DNA of 31,139 nucleotides from positions 1-31,139 of the forward strand of contig DATKQT010000008.1 in assembly GCA_035532535.1 (NCBI GenBank), written 5' to 3'. The DNA is from Palsa-739 sp035532535 (GTDB taxonomy: Bacteria; Actinomycetota; Thermoleophilia; Gaiellales; Gaiellaceae). This document shows positions 7,620 through 16,100 of this stretch, piece by piece. Made by a program: the position numbers and the translations under genes. Under the pieces are notes generated by a model, which saw only the letters and a program-made list of their open reading frames with translations, made no database searches and was not told the DNA's origin. How positions within the stretch are numbered: the stretch's first letter is position 1; each line of letters starts with the position of its first letter.

Positions 7620-8719
7620 CTGCGATACGTGATCGTCTCGCGCGCGCCGGTCTCGCCGGAACGCACGATCGCATCGCAGATCTCGGAGGCGCGGTAGCCG
7701 TCCTCGAAGTCGGCGCCATACGGCGCGACGTCCGCATCTTCGGCAATCGCCCACAGCATGTGGTGCAGCTCGTGCACGAACGTGTCGCCCCAGCCGATGA
7801 TGTGCCCGGGCGGCCACCAGTACTTCCAGAACGGGTGGTCGGTCTCGGAGACGAGCACCGTCTTGAAGCCGCGGGCGCGGTCGCCGTCGGCGCGGAAGAC
7901 CTGGAGCTCGTTCAGCCGCTCCATGTCGAAGGCGAGCGATCCCTTCGTCCCGTTGATCTCCCACTGGAAGGCGTTGCGCCGGCCGTGGGCGAAGCGCGTC
8001 GCCTCGAGCGTGCCGATCGAGCCGTTGCCGAACTCGACCGCCGCCTCGACCGCGTCGTCCACCTCGCGCCCGGGCAGGAACGTATGCGCGAAGCCCGACA
8101 CGGCCGCGATCTCGCCGTTGAGGAAACGCGCGAGATCGACGACGTGCGTCATCAGGTCGCCGAGCGCGCCCGAACCGGCTTCATCGGGGTTGAAGCGCCA
8201 CGTGTCGAGCGACGGATCGTCGCCCCAGTCCTGGAGGTAGCGCCCGCGAAAGTGCCGCACCTCGCCGAGCTCGCCGGCCTCGATCATCTCCCGTGCAAGG
8301 CGCACGGCCGGCACGAAGCGGTAGTTGAACCCGCACATGTGCTTGACGCCGGTCGCGGCGACCTGCTGCCAGATCTCGTAGCTCTCGCCTGCGTCGCGGC
8401 CGAGCGGCTTCTCGCACACGACGTGCTTGCCCGCCCGCGCGGCGGCGATCGTCGGCTCGGCGTGCAGGGAGTTCGGACCGCCGTTGTCGAACAGGCCGAC
8501 GCGCTCGTCGGCGATCAGGTCGCGCCAGTCGGTGGTCGCGTAGTCCCAGCCGTAGCGGAGCGCAGCCTCGCCGACCGCCTGCTCGTTCCGGCCGGCGATC
8601 CCGATCAGCAGCGGCTCGAGCGGCGGGGGCCACGTGATGTACGGGATCTTCCGGAACGCATTCGAGTGGGCCTTGCCCATGAACGCGTAGCCGAGCATCC
8701 CCACACCGATCTGCGCCAT
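7616..8719 (-). CDS. Gfo/Idh/MocA family oxidoreductase
   Basis: 367 residues. The N-terminal Rossmann domain (GVGMLGYAFMGKAHSNAF, a glycine-rich NAD(P) loop) is followed by the family hallmark GKHVVCEKPLG with its catalytic lysine, then the C-terminal GFO/IDH/MocA domain (SGALGDLMTHVVDLARFL, with the active-site His). Members oxidise or epimerise sugars, inositols and sugar acids with NAD(P). ATG 8719 is preferred over the upstream ATG at 8746 because the Rossmann strand starts there and a leaderless -10 box fits. The second Gfo/Idh gene starts 17 bp away on the other strand. Substrate not determinable. Confidence 0.93.
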   Translation of the reverse strand: MAQIGVGMLGYAFMGKAHSNAFRKIPYITWPPPLEPLLIGIAGRNEQAVGEAALRYGWDYATTDWRDLIADERVGLFDNGGPNSLHAEPTIAAARAGKHVVCEKPLGRDAGESYEIWQQVAATGVKHMCGFNYRFVPAVRLAREMIEAGELGEVRHFRGRYLQDWGDDPSLDTWRFNPDEAGSGALGDLMTHVVDLARFLNGEIAAVSGFAHTFLPGREVDDAVEAAVEFGNGSIGTLEATRFAHGRRNAFQWEINGTKGSLAFDMERLNELQVFRADGDRARGFKTVLVSETDHPFWKYWWPPGHIIGWGDTFVHELHHMLWAIAEDADVAPYGADFEDGYRASEICDAIVRSGETGARETITYRS

Positions 8720-8725
8720 TTCGCG

Positions 8726-8731
8726 ATAGTA
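8726..8731 (-). promoter_or_regulatory. Leaderless -10 box in the 17-bp spacer between two divergent oxidoreductase genes
   Basis: Minus-strand TACTAT (TANNNT) lies 6 nt before the ATG at 8719. On the plus strand the same bases read TAGTACGC (8727-8734), an octamer that recurs in the divergent spacer at 24061-24068. There is no room for separate promoters, so the region probably works both ways. Confidence 0.45.
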
Positions 8732-8736
8732 CGCGC

Positions 8737-9696
8737 GTGAGATCACGGGTGAAGTGGGGAATCGTCTCCACGGCGGACATCAACCGGAAGGTGATCCCGG
8801 GCGCGCACGCGTCGGAGAGGGTCGAGCTCGTCGCGGTCGCGAGCCGCGACCAGGCGAGGGCCGACGCATACGCGCGCAAGTGGGAGATTCCGCGGGCGTA
8901 CGGCACCTACGAGGCACTGCTCGCGGACCCGGAGATCGAGGCGGTCTACATCTCGCTTCCGAACTCGATGCACGCCGAGTGGTCGATCAAAGCGCTCGAG
9001 GCGGGCAAGCACGTCTTGTGCGAGAAGCCGTTCACGCGGCATCCGGAGGAGGTCGACGCCGCGTTCGACACCGCGGAGCGCACCGGCCGCCTGCTGAGCG
9101 AGGCGTTCATGTACCGGCACAACCCGCAGACGAAATGGCTGACCGACCTTGTTGCGAGGGGCGCGATCGGGGAGTTGCGCGTCATCCGCGCCGCGTTCTC
9201 CTTCGGGCTCTACGAGTTGGACAACATCCGCCTGCGCACCGATGTCGACGGCGGCGCGCTGATGGACGTCGGTTGCTACTGCGTCAGCGGGTCGCGCCTC
9301 CTCGGCGGCGAGCCGGTCGCGGCGCACGGCGAAGCATGGGTGGGGCCGTCCGGCACCGACTGGACCTTCGGCGGGCTGCTGCGCTTCCCGAACGAGGTGC
9401 TCGCAACGTTCGATTGCGGCACGGCCCTGCCGAATCGGGACGAGCTGGAGGCGATCGGCAGTGAGGGATCGGTCTTCCTCGACGACCCCTGGCATTGCGT
9501 CAATCCGGTGATCGAGCTGCGCCGCGACGGGGACGTGGAACGAATCGAGCTCGAGCGAGAGGATTCATACCGCCTGGAGCTCGAGAACGTGAGCGACGCG
9601 ATTCGCGGCGAGGCGGATCTCCTGCTCGGCCGCGAGGATGCCATGGGCCAGGCACGGACGCTCGAGTCGCTGCACGATGACGCACTCCGAGGCTAG
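8737..9696 (+). CDS. Gfo/Idh/MocA family oxidoreductase (second copy)
   Basis: 319 residues with Rossmann start KWGIVSTADINRKVIPGA, nucleotide-contact segment VAVASRD, catalytic GKHVLCEKPF and C-terminal domain GGALMDVGCYCVSGSRLL. It is more like the glucose-fructose oxidoreductase or dihydrodiol/xylose dehydrogenase branch than its divergent neighbour, so the two are not a recent duplication. The start may be GTG 8737 or GTG 8749; the second puts KWGIVSTA right at the N-terminus, as is usual. The cupin gene begins inside its last 20 bp, so the two are co-translated and may share a sugar substrate. Confidence 0.92.
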   Translation: MRSRVKWGIVSTADINRKVIPGAHASERVELVAVASRDQARADAYARKWEIPRAYGTYEALLADPEIEAVYISLPNSMHAEWSIKALEAGKHVLCEKPFTRHPEEVDAAFDTAERTGRLLSEAFMYRHNPQTKWLTDLVARGAIGELRVIRAAFSFGLYELDNIRLRTDVDGGALMDVGCYCVSGSRLLGGEPVAAHGEAWVGPSGTDWTFGGLLRFPNEVLATFDCGTALPNRDELEAIGSEGSVFLDDPWHCVNPVIELRRDGDVERIELEREDSYRLELENVSDAIRGEADLLLGREDAMGQARTLESLHDDALRG

Positions 9697-10132
9697 AGAG
9701 CGCGCGGCCGCGATGCTGGCCGACGCCGGCATCGTGCTCACGCCTGCGGAGCGCGCGGCGATCGAGGTCACGGATCTCGGGCTCGGCCGACTCGAGGAGA
9801 CCGGCCTGCAGATCGTCGTCTACGTGAACACGGACCGCGTGTGCGCGAAGGAGCTCGTCCTGTTCCCACACCAGATCTGTCCCGAGCACCGGCATCCGCC
9901 CGTCGGCGGCGAGCCTGGCAAGGAGGAGACGTTCCGCTGCCGTACGGGCGTCGTCCACCTGCACGTCGAAGGGTATGACGAGATCGTGTTACGGCCGGGC
10001 GAGCAATTCACCATTCCGCCGGACACGCTGCACTGGTTCCAGGCGGGAGACGACGGCGCGATCGTGTCGGAGTTCTCGACGCGCAGCACCGACGAGCACG
10101 ACGTCTTCACCGATCCGCTGATCAGTCGCTGA
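9677..10132 (+). CDS. D-lyxose isomerase-family cupin (sugar isomerase)
   Basis: 151 residues of a single cupin fold. CPEHRHPPVGGEPGKEETF carries the metal-binding HxH pair (His71, His73) and the glutamates 83-84; the second cupin motif IPPDTLHWFQAG supplies the last histidine. This pattern, including the HRHP...KEE spacing, matches D-lyxose ketol-isomerases, which interconvert D-lyxose/D-xylulose or D-mannose/D-fructose with a divalent metal. ATG 9677 lies 20 bp inside the end of the preceding oxidoreductase. Its last 11 bp overlap the convergent dehydrogenase gene. Family assignment is good; the substrate is inferred. Confidence 0.83.
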   Translation: MTHSEARERAAAMLADAGIVLTPAERAAIEVTDLGLGRLEETGLQIVVYVNTDRVCAKELVLFPHQICPEHRHPPVGGEPGKEETFRCRTGVVHLHVEGYDEIVLRPGEQFTIPPDTLHWFQAGDDGAIVSEFSTRSTDEHDVFTDPLISR

Positions 10133-11147
10133 GCGCGAGCGTCGCCTTCCCGCCGGCGAACGCGAGTGCCTCGTCGAAGCGGTCGAGCGGCACGCGCAAC
10201 CCGATCAGCTGATCGAGCACACCCGGCCAGCGGCGGCGCATCTCGTCGAGCGCGGCGATGCCCGCGACCCAGTCCTCGCGCCGCGCGTTCACGCTGCCGA
10301 AGAGAACCCGGTTCTCGAGCACGGCATCGACGCCGATCGTGCGGCCGTCGAGCTCGACCTTCTGCTCGCGGCCGTCGATGCCGAGCAGGCACGCGACCCC
10401 GCTGCGACGGAGGAGCCCGAGCGCGTCGGCCATCAGCTGCGCGTTTCCGGCGCACTCGACGACGAGGTCGAAGCGACCGAGGTCGCCGCTCCCCGCGGGC
10501 ACATATTCGGCGCCGGTTTCCTCGATGAGCGGCCTCGCCGGCTCGAGCGCCATGGTCACGACCGCGACGCCGTCGAGGCGGAGCAGGAAGGTGACGAGCG
10601 TGCCGATCGCTCCTGCTCCGATGACGAGCGCGCGCTGCAGCTCCCACGGCTGGCGGCCGCCGATCGCTCGCGCATGCCGCATTGCGCGCACGCAATCCGA
10701 CAGCGGTTCGGCGAGCACGCCCACGCGCCGGAGGTCGCGTGGTATCGGGACGAGCTGCGCCGGGTCCTCGCCGACGAGCTCGCGGGCGAACCCGTGCAGG
10801 CGCGTGATCCCGCGCTCGCTGTAGTTGCCCGTCAAGCACGAGTCGGGCGATGCCTCCTCACACGCGAGGCAGTGGCCGCACGAGCGCCGCACCGTCGCCG
10901 AGACGAGATCGCCGCGCGAGAAGCCGTGACCGTCACGCTCGACGACACCGAGCGCCTCGTGCCCGAGCACGAGCAGCTCTTCCCCCTCGGGCGCGATGCC
11001 GAAGAGGCCGTGCACGATCTCGCGATCGGTCCCACACACCCCGACCTCGAGGACGCGCACTGGTACCTCGTCGATGCCGACCACGGTGTCGGGCATGTCC
11101 TCGACGCGCGCGCCGGCGCGCCCGGGCTCGACGACGAGCGCCTTCAC
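10122..11147 (-). CDS. Zinc-dependent medium-chain sugar dehydrogenase (glucose 1-dehydrogenase-like)
   Basis: 341 residues of the MDR superfamily. Catalytic zinc site: Cys38 in VCGTDREIVHG and His63-Glu64 in LGHEALG. The structural zinc lobe is intact (Cys90, 93, 96, 104). The nucleotide loop ALVIGAGAIGTLV precedes the coenzyme domain. The order GTDxEI, G.FG..PEG, LVLGHEALGVVE is that of archaeal-type glucose/galactose 1-dehydrogenases, which oxidise aldoses to lactones. GTG 11147 overlaps the dehydratase stop as GTGA, so dehydratase and dehydrogenase are made together: the first and third steps of a non-phosphorylative sugar pathway. No lactonase is seen. Sugar specificity cannot be read from sequence. 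Confidence 0.88.
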   Translation of the reverse strand: MKALVVEPGRAGARVEDMPDTVVGIDEVPVRVLEVGVCGTDREIVHGLFGIAPEGEELLVLGHEALGVVERDGHGFSRGDLVSATVRRSCGHCLACEEASPDSCLTGNYSERGITRLHGFARELVGEDPAQLVPIPRDLRRVGVLAEPLSDCVRAMRHARAIGGRQPWELQRALVIGAGAIGTLVTFLLRLDGVAVVTMALEPARPLIEETGAEYVPAGSGDLGRFDLVVECAGNAQLMADALGLLRRSGVACLLGIDGREQKVELDGRTIGVDAVLENRVLFGSVNARREDWVAGIAALDEMRRRWPGVLDQLIGLRVPLDRFDEALAFAGGKATLALSD

Positions 11148-12775
11148 GACAGGACGGCGCCCTCGGACGCCGGCCCGACGAGCGCGCGGTAGCGCGCGAA
11201 CACGCCGGTCACGTCGGACAGAGGTTGCGTCCAACGGGCGAGCCGGTCTGCGAGCTCGGCGTCGTCGACCTCGAGGACGATCGTGCCCGCCTCGGCGTCG
11301 ATGGCCACGACGTCGCCGTCGCGCACGACGGCGAGCGGGCCGCCGCGAAACGCCTCAGGCGAGACGTAGCCGACCATCAGTCCGCGGGTCGCGCCCGAGA
11401 AGCGCCCGTCGGTCACGAGCGCGACCGAGTCGCCGAGCCCGGCGCCGACGATCGAGGACGTGACGCTCAGCAGCTCGCGCATGCCCGGGCCACCGGCCGG
11501 ACCTTCGTAGCGGACGACGAGCACGTCGCCGGGCAGGACGCCGCCGCCGCGAACTGCGTCCGCGCACGCCTCTTCGCTGTCGAACACGCGGGCAGGCCCG
11601 CGGTGCGCGCGCATGCCGCTGACCTTCACGAGGCTGCCGCCGGGAGCGAGGTTCCCGCGAAGCGCCCGGAGCGCGCCGCCCGCCTTGAACGGCTGCTCGA
11701 CGGTGGAGAGCACCGCACCGTCCGGCGCAGGAGCGCCTTCTGTCCGCTCGGCGAGCGTCAAGCCGTCGACGGTCGGTGCGCCGCCGTCCACGTGCCCCGT
11801 GCGGATCAGCTCCCGCAGCAACGCGCCGGTCCCGCCGGCGCGATGAAAGTCCTCGGCGGTGAACCGGCCGGTCGGAAGGAGGCTCGCGATCACCGGCGTC
11901 CGTTCGCTCACCGCAGCGAGATCGTCGAGCGTCAACTGGACTCCGGCTTCCCGCGCGATCGCAAGCAGATGGAGTACGCCGTTCGTCGAGCCCCCGGTCG
12001 CTGCAATCCCGGCCATCGCGTGCAGGAGCGCGCGGCGGTCGAGGAAGCGGCGCGCCGTCACGGTCAGCCGGGCGGCGAGCTCACCCGCGCGCCGGGCCGC
12101 ATCGCCCTTCGCGTCGGTCTCGTCGGCAGGGATCAACCCGTCGCCGATGACGGCAATCCCGAGGCAGTCGAGCGCGACCGCCATCGTGTTGGCGGTGAAG
12201 TGCCCTGCGCACGTTCCGGGGCCTGGGCACGCGATGCGCTCGAGCTCGTCCAACACGGGACGGGGGCCGGGGATCGCCTCCCAGACGTCCTGGATCGTCG
12301 TGCGGTTCGGGCCGGCGCGCATCGGGCCGCTGTAGAGCACCACCGCGGGCTTGTCCACGCGGGCGAGTGCCATCAGCGCCGCGGGCACCGTCTTGTCGCA
12401 GCCGACGAGGCACACGAGCGCGTCGAAGTCGTGCGCAGCCGTCATCAGCTCGATGGAGTCTGCGATCACCTCGCGCGAGATCAGCGACGCCCGCATCCCC
12501 GGCGTCGCCTGCGACTGGTTGTCGGAGACGGCGATCGTGTTGAAGACGAGCCCGACGCCACCGGCCGCGGTGACACCCTCGACGACGCGCTCGGCGAGCT
12601 CGCGCTGATTCAGGTTGCACGGCATCGTCCCCGTCCACGTCGACGCGATCCCGACGATCCGGCCGTCGAGCCGTGCCGGATCGATCCCCATCGCGCGGAA
12701 ATGCGCGCGCGCGGGCGCGCGGACGGCACCGGCGGCGAGCTCCTCGCGGGCCCGGCGGGTCGCGTCGTCGCGCAT
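11144..12775 (-). CDS. IlvD/EDD-family dehydratase, probably acting on a sugar acid
   Basis: 543 residues with the Fe-S dehydratase signatures: MPCNLNQRE (Cys53), LVGCDKTVPAALMA (Cys126), PGPGTCAGHFTANTM (Cys189), GSTNGVLHLLAIA and DGRFSGATRG. The three cysteines fit the cluster-binding pattern of the family. Members include dihydroxy-acid dehydratase (branched amino acids) and phosphogluconate, xylonate and arabinonate dehydratases. Coupling to a sugar 1-dehydrogenase and a GlcG-like gene, with no other ilv genes near, favours a sugar-acid role; sequence alone does not exclude IlvD. ATG 12775 is one base after the stop of the upstream gene. Confidence 0.9.
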   Translation of the reverse strand: MRDDATRRAREELAAGAVRAPARAHFRAMGIDPARLDGRIVGIASTWTGTMPCNLNQRELAERVVEGVTAAGGVGLVFNTIAVSDNQSQATPGMRASLISREVIADSIELMTAAHDFDALVCLVGCDKTVPAALMALARVDKPAVVLYSGPMRAGPNRTTIQDVWEAIPGPRPVLDELERIACPGPGTCAGHFTANTMAVALDCLGIAVIGDGLIPADETDAKGDAARRAGELAARLTVTARRFLDRRALLHAMAGIAATGGSTNGVLHLLAIAREAGVQLTLDDLAAVSERTPVIASLLPTGRFTAEDFHRAGGTGALLRELIRTGHVDGGAPTVDGLTLAERTEGAPAPDGAVLSTVEQPFKAGGALRALRGNLAPGGSLVKVSGMRAHRGPARVFDSEEACADAVRGGGVLPGDVLVVRYEGPAGGPGMRELLSVTSSIVGAGLGDSVALVTDGRFSGATRGLMVGYVSPEAFRGGPLAVVRDGDVVAIDAEAGTIVLEVDDAELADRLARWTQPLSDVTGVFARYRALVGPASEGAVLS

Positions 12776-12776
12776 C

Positions 12777-13157
12777 TCAGGCGGTCGCGTCGATGGCGGC
12801 CGCCGCGAGGCGCTCGTCCTCGGCGCCCGGGAGGCCGCTGACACCGACGGCGCCGACGCGCGTCTCGCCCTCGAAGACGGCGACGCCACCGAGGAAGAAG
12901 GTGAAGAACGGATCGAAGCTCGCCCGCTCGACCGCGTCGTCGCGCACCTTCTCCGCCAGCTCGCGGGTCGAACGGGCATCGCTGCGTGCGGCGGTGTATG
13001 CCTTGCGCTGCGCGTTCAGGCGCGTGTCGGGAGCGGCGCCGTCCATCGTGGCAGCAGCAACGAGCTCCCCGTGCGTGTCGGCGACGTAGACGGAGAGCGG
13101 GGCCGGAGCCGCGGCGACGACGTGCTCGACGATGCGACGGGCGCGATCGAGCCTCAT
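12777..13157 (-). CDS. GlcG/HbpS family heme-binding-like protein
   Basis: 126 residues resembling GlcG/HbpS (DUF336) proteins: an N-terminal helix (LDRARRIVEHVVAAA), the core PLSVYVADTHGELVAAATMDGA, the helix AQRKAYTAARSDARSTRELAEKV, and the glycine-rich end GGVAVFEGETRVGAVGVSGLPGAEDERLA. HbpS binds heme and senses oxidative stress in Streptomyces; GlcG sits in the glycolate operon of E. coli with unclear function. It is first in the operon with the dehydratase and dehydrogenase. On the minus strand GACAAT lies 6 nt before the ATG, a weak leaderless -10 candidate. Role here unknown. Confidence 0.85.
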   Translation of the reverse strand: MRLDRARRIVEHVVAAAPAPLSVYVADTHGELVAAATMDGAAPDTRLNAQRKAYTAARSDARSTRELAEKVRDDAVERASFDPFFTFFLGGVAVFEGETRVGAVGVSGLPGAEDERLAAAAIDATA

Positions 13158-13192
13158 CCCGCCATTGTCACCTATTTCCTTAGGACACTAGG

Positions 13193-16100
13193 ATGGGTCA
13201 GGCTTTGAGCGCGACCGCGGCACCCATCCTGGAGATCCGCGGCAGGGCGTATCCGGTGCTCCTCCCGAAGCTCAGGGATCCGCGCCTGCACCTGGCGGCG
13301 ACGATCACGTCGTTGCAGGTCATCGGCCAGATCGGCTTCCATTTCGAGGTCTCGATCGCCCAGATCCTCCTCGCGCTCGGGACGTGCGCCGTGCTCGAGG
13401 TCGCGATCGCCTTCCGGAGCCAGCACGTGATCCTGTGGCCGGCGAGCGCGATGCTGACCGGGAACGGCGTCGCGTTCGTCCTGCGCGTGCCGGGGACCGC
13501 GCACGGTGACTGGTGGACCCTGCGCGGCTGGTGGATCTTCGTCGGCACGGCCGCGATCTCGCTCCTCTCGAAGCACGTGATCAAGTGGCGAGGCGAGCAC
13601 ATCTTCAATCCGTCGAACATCGGACTCGTCGTCTGCTTCCTCGCGCTCGGCCGAAACCGCGCCGCGCCGCTCGACTTCTGGTGGGGGCCGACCTCGGCGT
13701 GGCTCGCGCTTGCGCTCGTCGTCATCGTCACCGGCGGCTTCGCCATCCTCCGCCGGCTTCATCTCCTGCGCGTCGCGCTCGGCTTCTGGGTGTCGTTCGC
13801 CGCGGGCATCGGAGTGCTCGCGCTGGCGGGTCACTCGATGACTGCGCGCTGGCACCTCGGGCCGATCACCGGCTTCCATCTCTGGTGGGTGCTGATCACG
13901 TCGCCGGAGGTGCTCGTGTTCCTCTTCTTCATGATCACCGACCCGAAGACGTCGCCCCGCTCGCCGCCGGCGCGGCTCGTGTACGCCGTCTCGCTCGGGC
14001 TGCTCTCGTCCGTGCTCATCGCGCCGACGACGACCGAGTTCGCCGCCAAGGTCGCGCTGCTCGGAGCACTCGCGATCGTGTGCCTGGCGATGCCGATGCT
14101 GCGGCTCGTCCCGTTCGCACTCGACCGGCGACGCTTACTCACCCTCGCTCCGGTCGCTGTCGCGCTTGCGGCAGTTGCGATCGTCCTCGCGAGCCCGCCG
14201 GCCGCGGCGAACGCGTTCCGAGCACTGCCGCCGGGCGCGCTGCCCCCGATCACGATCCTTCCGTCGCAGGGCGTGCAGACGAAGCTCGATCGCCACACCG
14301 CCGAGCTGATCGCCCACGATCTGCTCGCAGCGAAGCCGGCGGGCACGAGCGACCGTCTGCGGATCTTCCTCGTGCAGGGACGGGAACAAGGGCCGCCGAC
14401 GGCCACCGCGCAGATCGCCGACGTCACGTACCACCTCCATCAGACCTCGAACGGTCACTGGGCGCTCCCTGCTGCCGCGGCGCCGACGCAGATCGCGGCC
14501 CCGGTGACCAGCGACGCGCTCGCGGGGACTCATCTCACGAACGTCGCCGCCTCCGTGGGGCTCGACTTCCGGCAGGGCTCATTCCGTTTCGGCCCGTCGA
14601 ACGAGACACAGGCGATGATGGGCGGCGGCCTGTGCTGGCTGGACTACAACGGCGACGGGTGGCAGGACCTCTTCGTCGTCAACTCGTACTCGAGCGCGGA
14701 CACCGCGCAGTGGAGCGCGCACGGCGGGCTTCCGCGCTCCGCGCTGTTCGAGAACGTGCACGGCAAGTTCCGCAACGTCACCGCTGCGTCGCACACCGGG
14801 CTGCAGGCGCAAGGCGACGGCTGCGCCGCCGCAGATCTCACGGGCAACGGGCGCCCCGATCTCGTCGTCTCGACGACGCGCGGCGTCGACGTCCTGTGGA
14901 ACGACGGCAACGGCACCTTCACGACCAGGGCGCTACCGGCACACGGCTGGTACACCGGCGTCGCGGTCGCCGACGTCAACGGCGACGGCCTGCCCGACAT
15001 CTTCGTCGCCGGCTACTCCGACACGAACGAGCCCGTGCCCAATTCGCTCGCCGGCTTCCCGACGAACGTCGCGGGCGTACGCGATCTGCTCTTCCTGAAC
15101 GAGGGGCACAGACACTTCCGCGAGGTCGGCGTCCAGGCGGGGCTCGAGTCGGCGAACTTCCGGCACGGTCTCGGCGCGCAGTTCATCGACGTCAACGGCG
15201 ACGGCCGCCCCGACTTGTACGTCGCGAACGACGAGGATCCGAACGACCTGTACGTGAACGTGCCCTGGCCGGGCGGCGCGAAGGCCGATCCCGCGGGCCT
15301 CGGCTTCCGCTTCGAAGACCGAGCGACCGCGGCGGGCGTCGCCGATCCGTTCGCGGGCATGGGCATCGCATCCGCGAACGGAAGGCTCGTGGTGACGAAC
15401 TCGCGCGGCGAGCCGACCGCCGCGTTCCGGGAATACGGCTCGGCGTTCCTGAACGCGCGGCCCGAATTCGACGCCGCGCTCGGCACGGGCTTTGCCGGCT
15501 GGGGCGCCTCGTGGGTCGACCTCGCGAACTCCGGCAGCCCCGACCTCGTGCTCGCGGCCGGAGCGATCCCGGTGACGAAGCTCGCCGCCGATGCGGAGCC
15601 CGTCCGCGTGCTCGCGCCTCTCGGCGCGCGCTTCGGCACCGCATCCGGCGTGCTCCGGAACCTGCCGCTGAACGGCCGCGGCGTTGCCGCCGCCGACGTG
15701 AGCAACAACGGCCGTATCGACATCGCCATCAACACGATCGGCGGGAGGCTCGTGCTCCTCCGCGCAAGCGGTCCGAGCGGCAACTGGATCGACCTATCGC
15801 TGTCCCGGTTCGTGCCCGGCGCGGTCGTGACCCTGACGCTGCCGAACGGCGTTTCGCTCTCGCGCACGGTGCAGGCCGGAAGCAGCTACCTCTCGTCCGA
15901 GGACCCGCGCGTCCACCTGGGGCTCGGCGCTGCAACATCCGCCGTCGTCCACGTGCGCTACCCGTGGGGCGCGACGACCGAGACGAACGTGCGCCGCGTC
16001 GACCGCATCGTCCGAGTGGTCGTTCCGCCGCTCCGGACGCCGCTCGTCCAGTCCCCCACGGCCCCCTGCACTCCCGCGCAGCACAGCGGCTCGATCGCGA

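Noticed and set aside
10850..12841. A 663-codon plus-strand frame opposite the dehydratase gene
   Set aside because: Low-complexity charged product without motifs; the minus-strand dehydratase has all its cluster cysteines.
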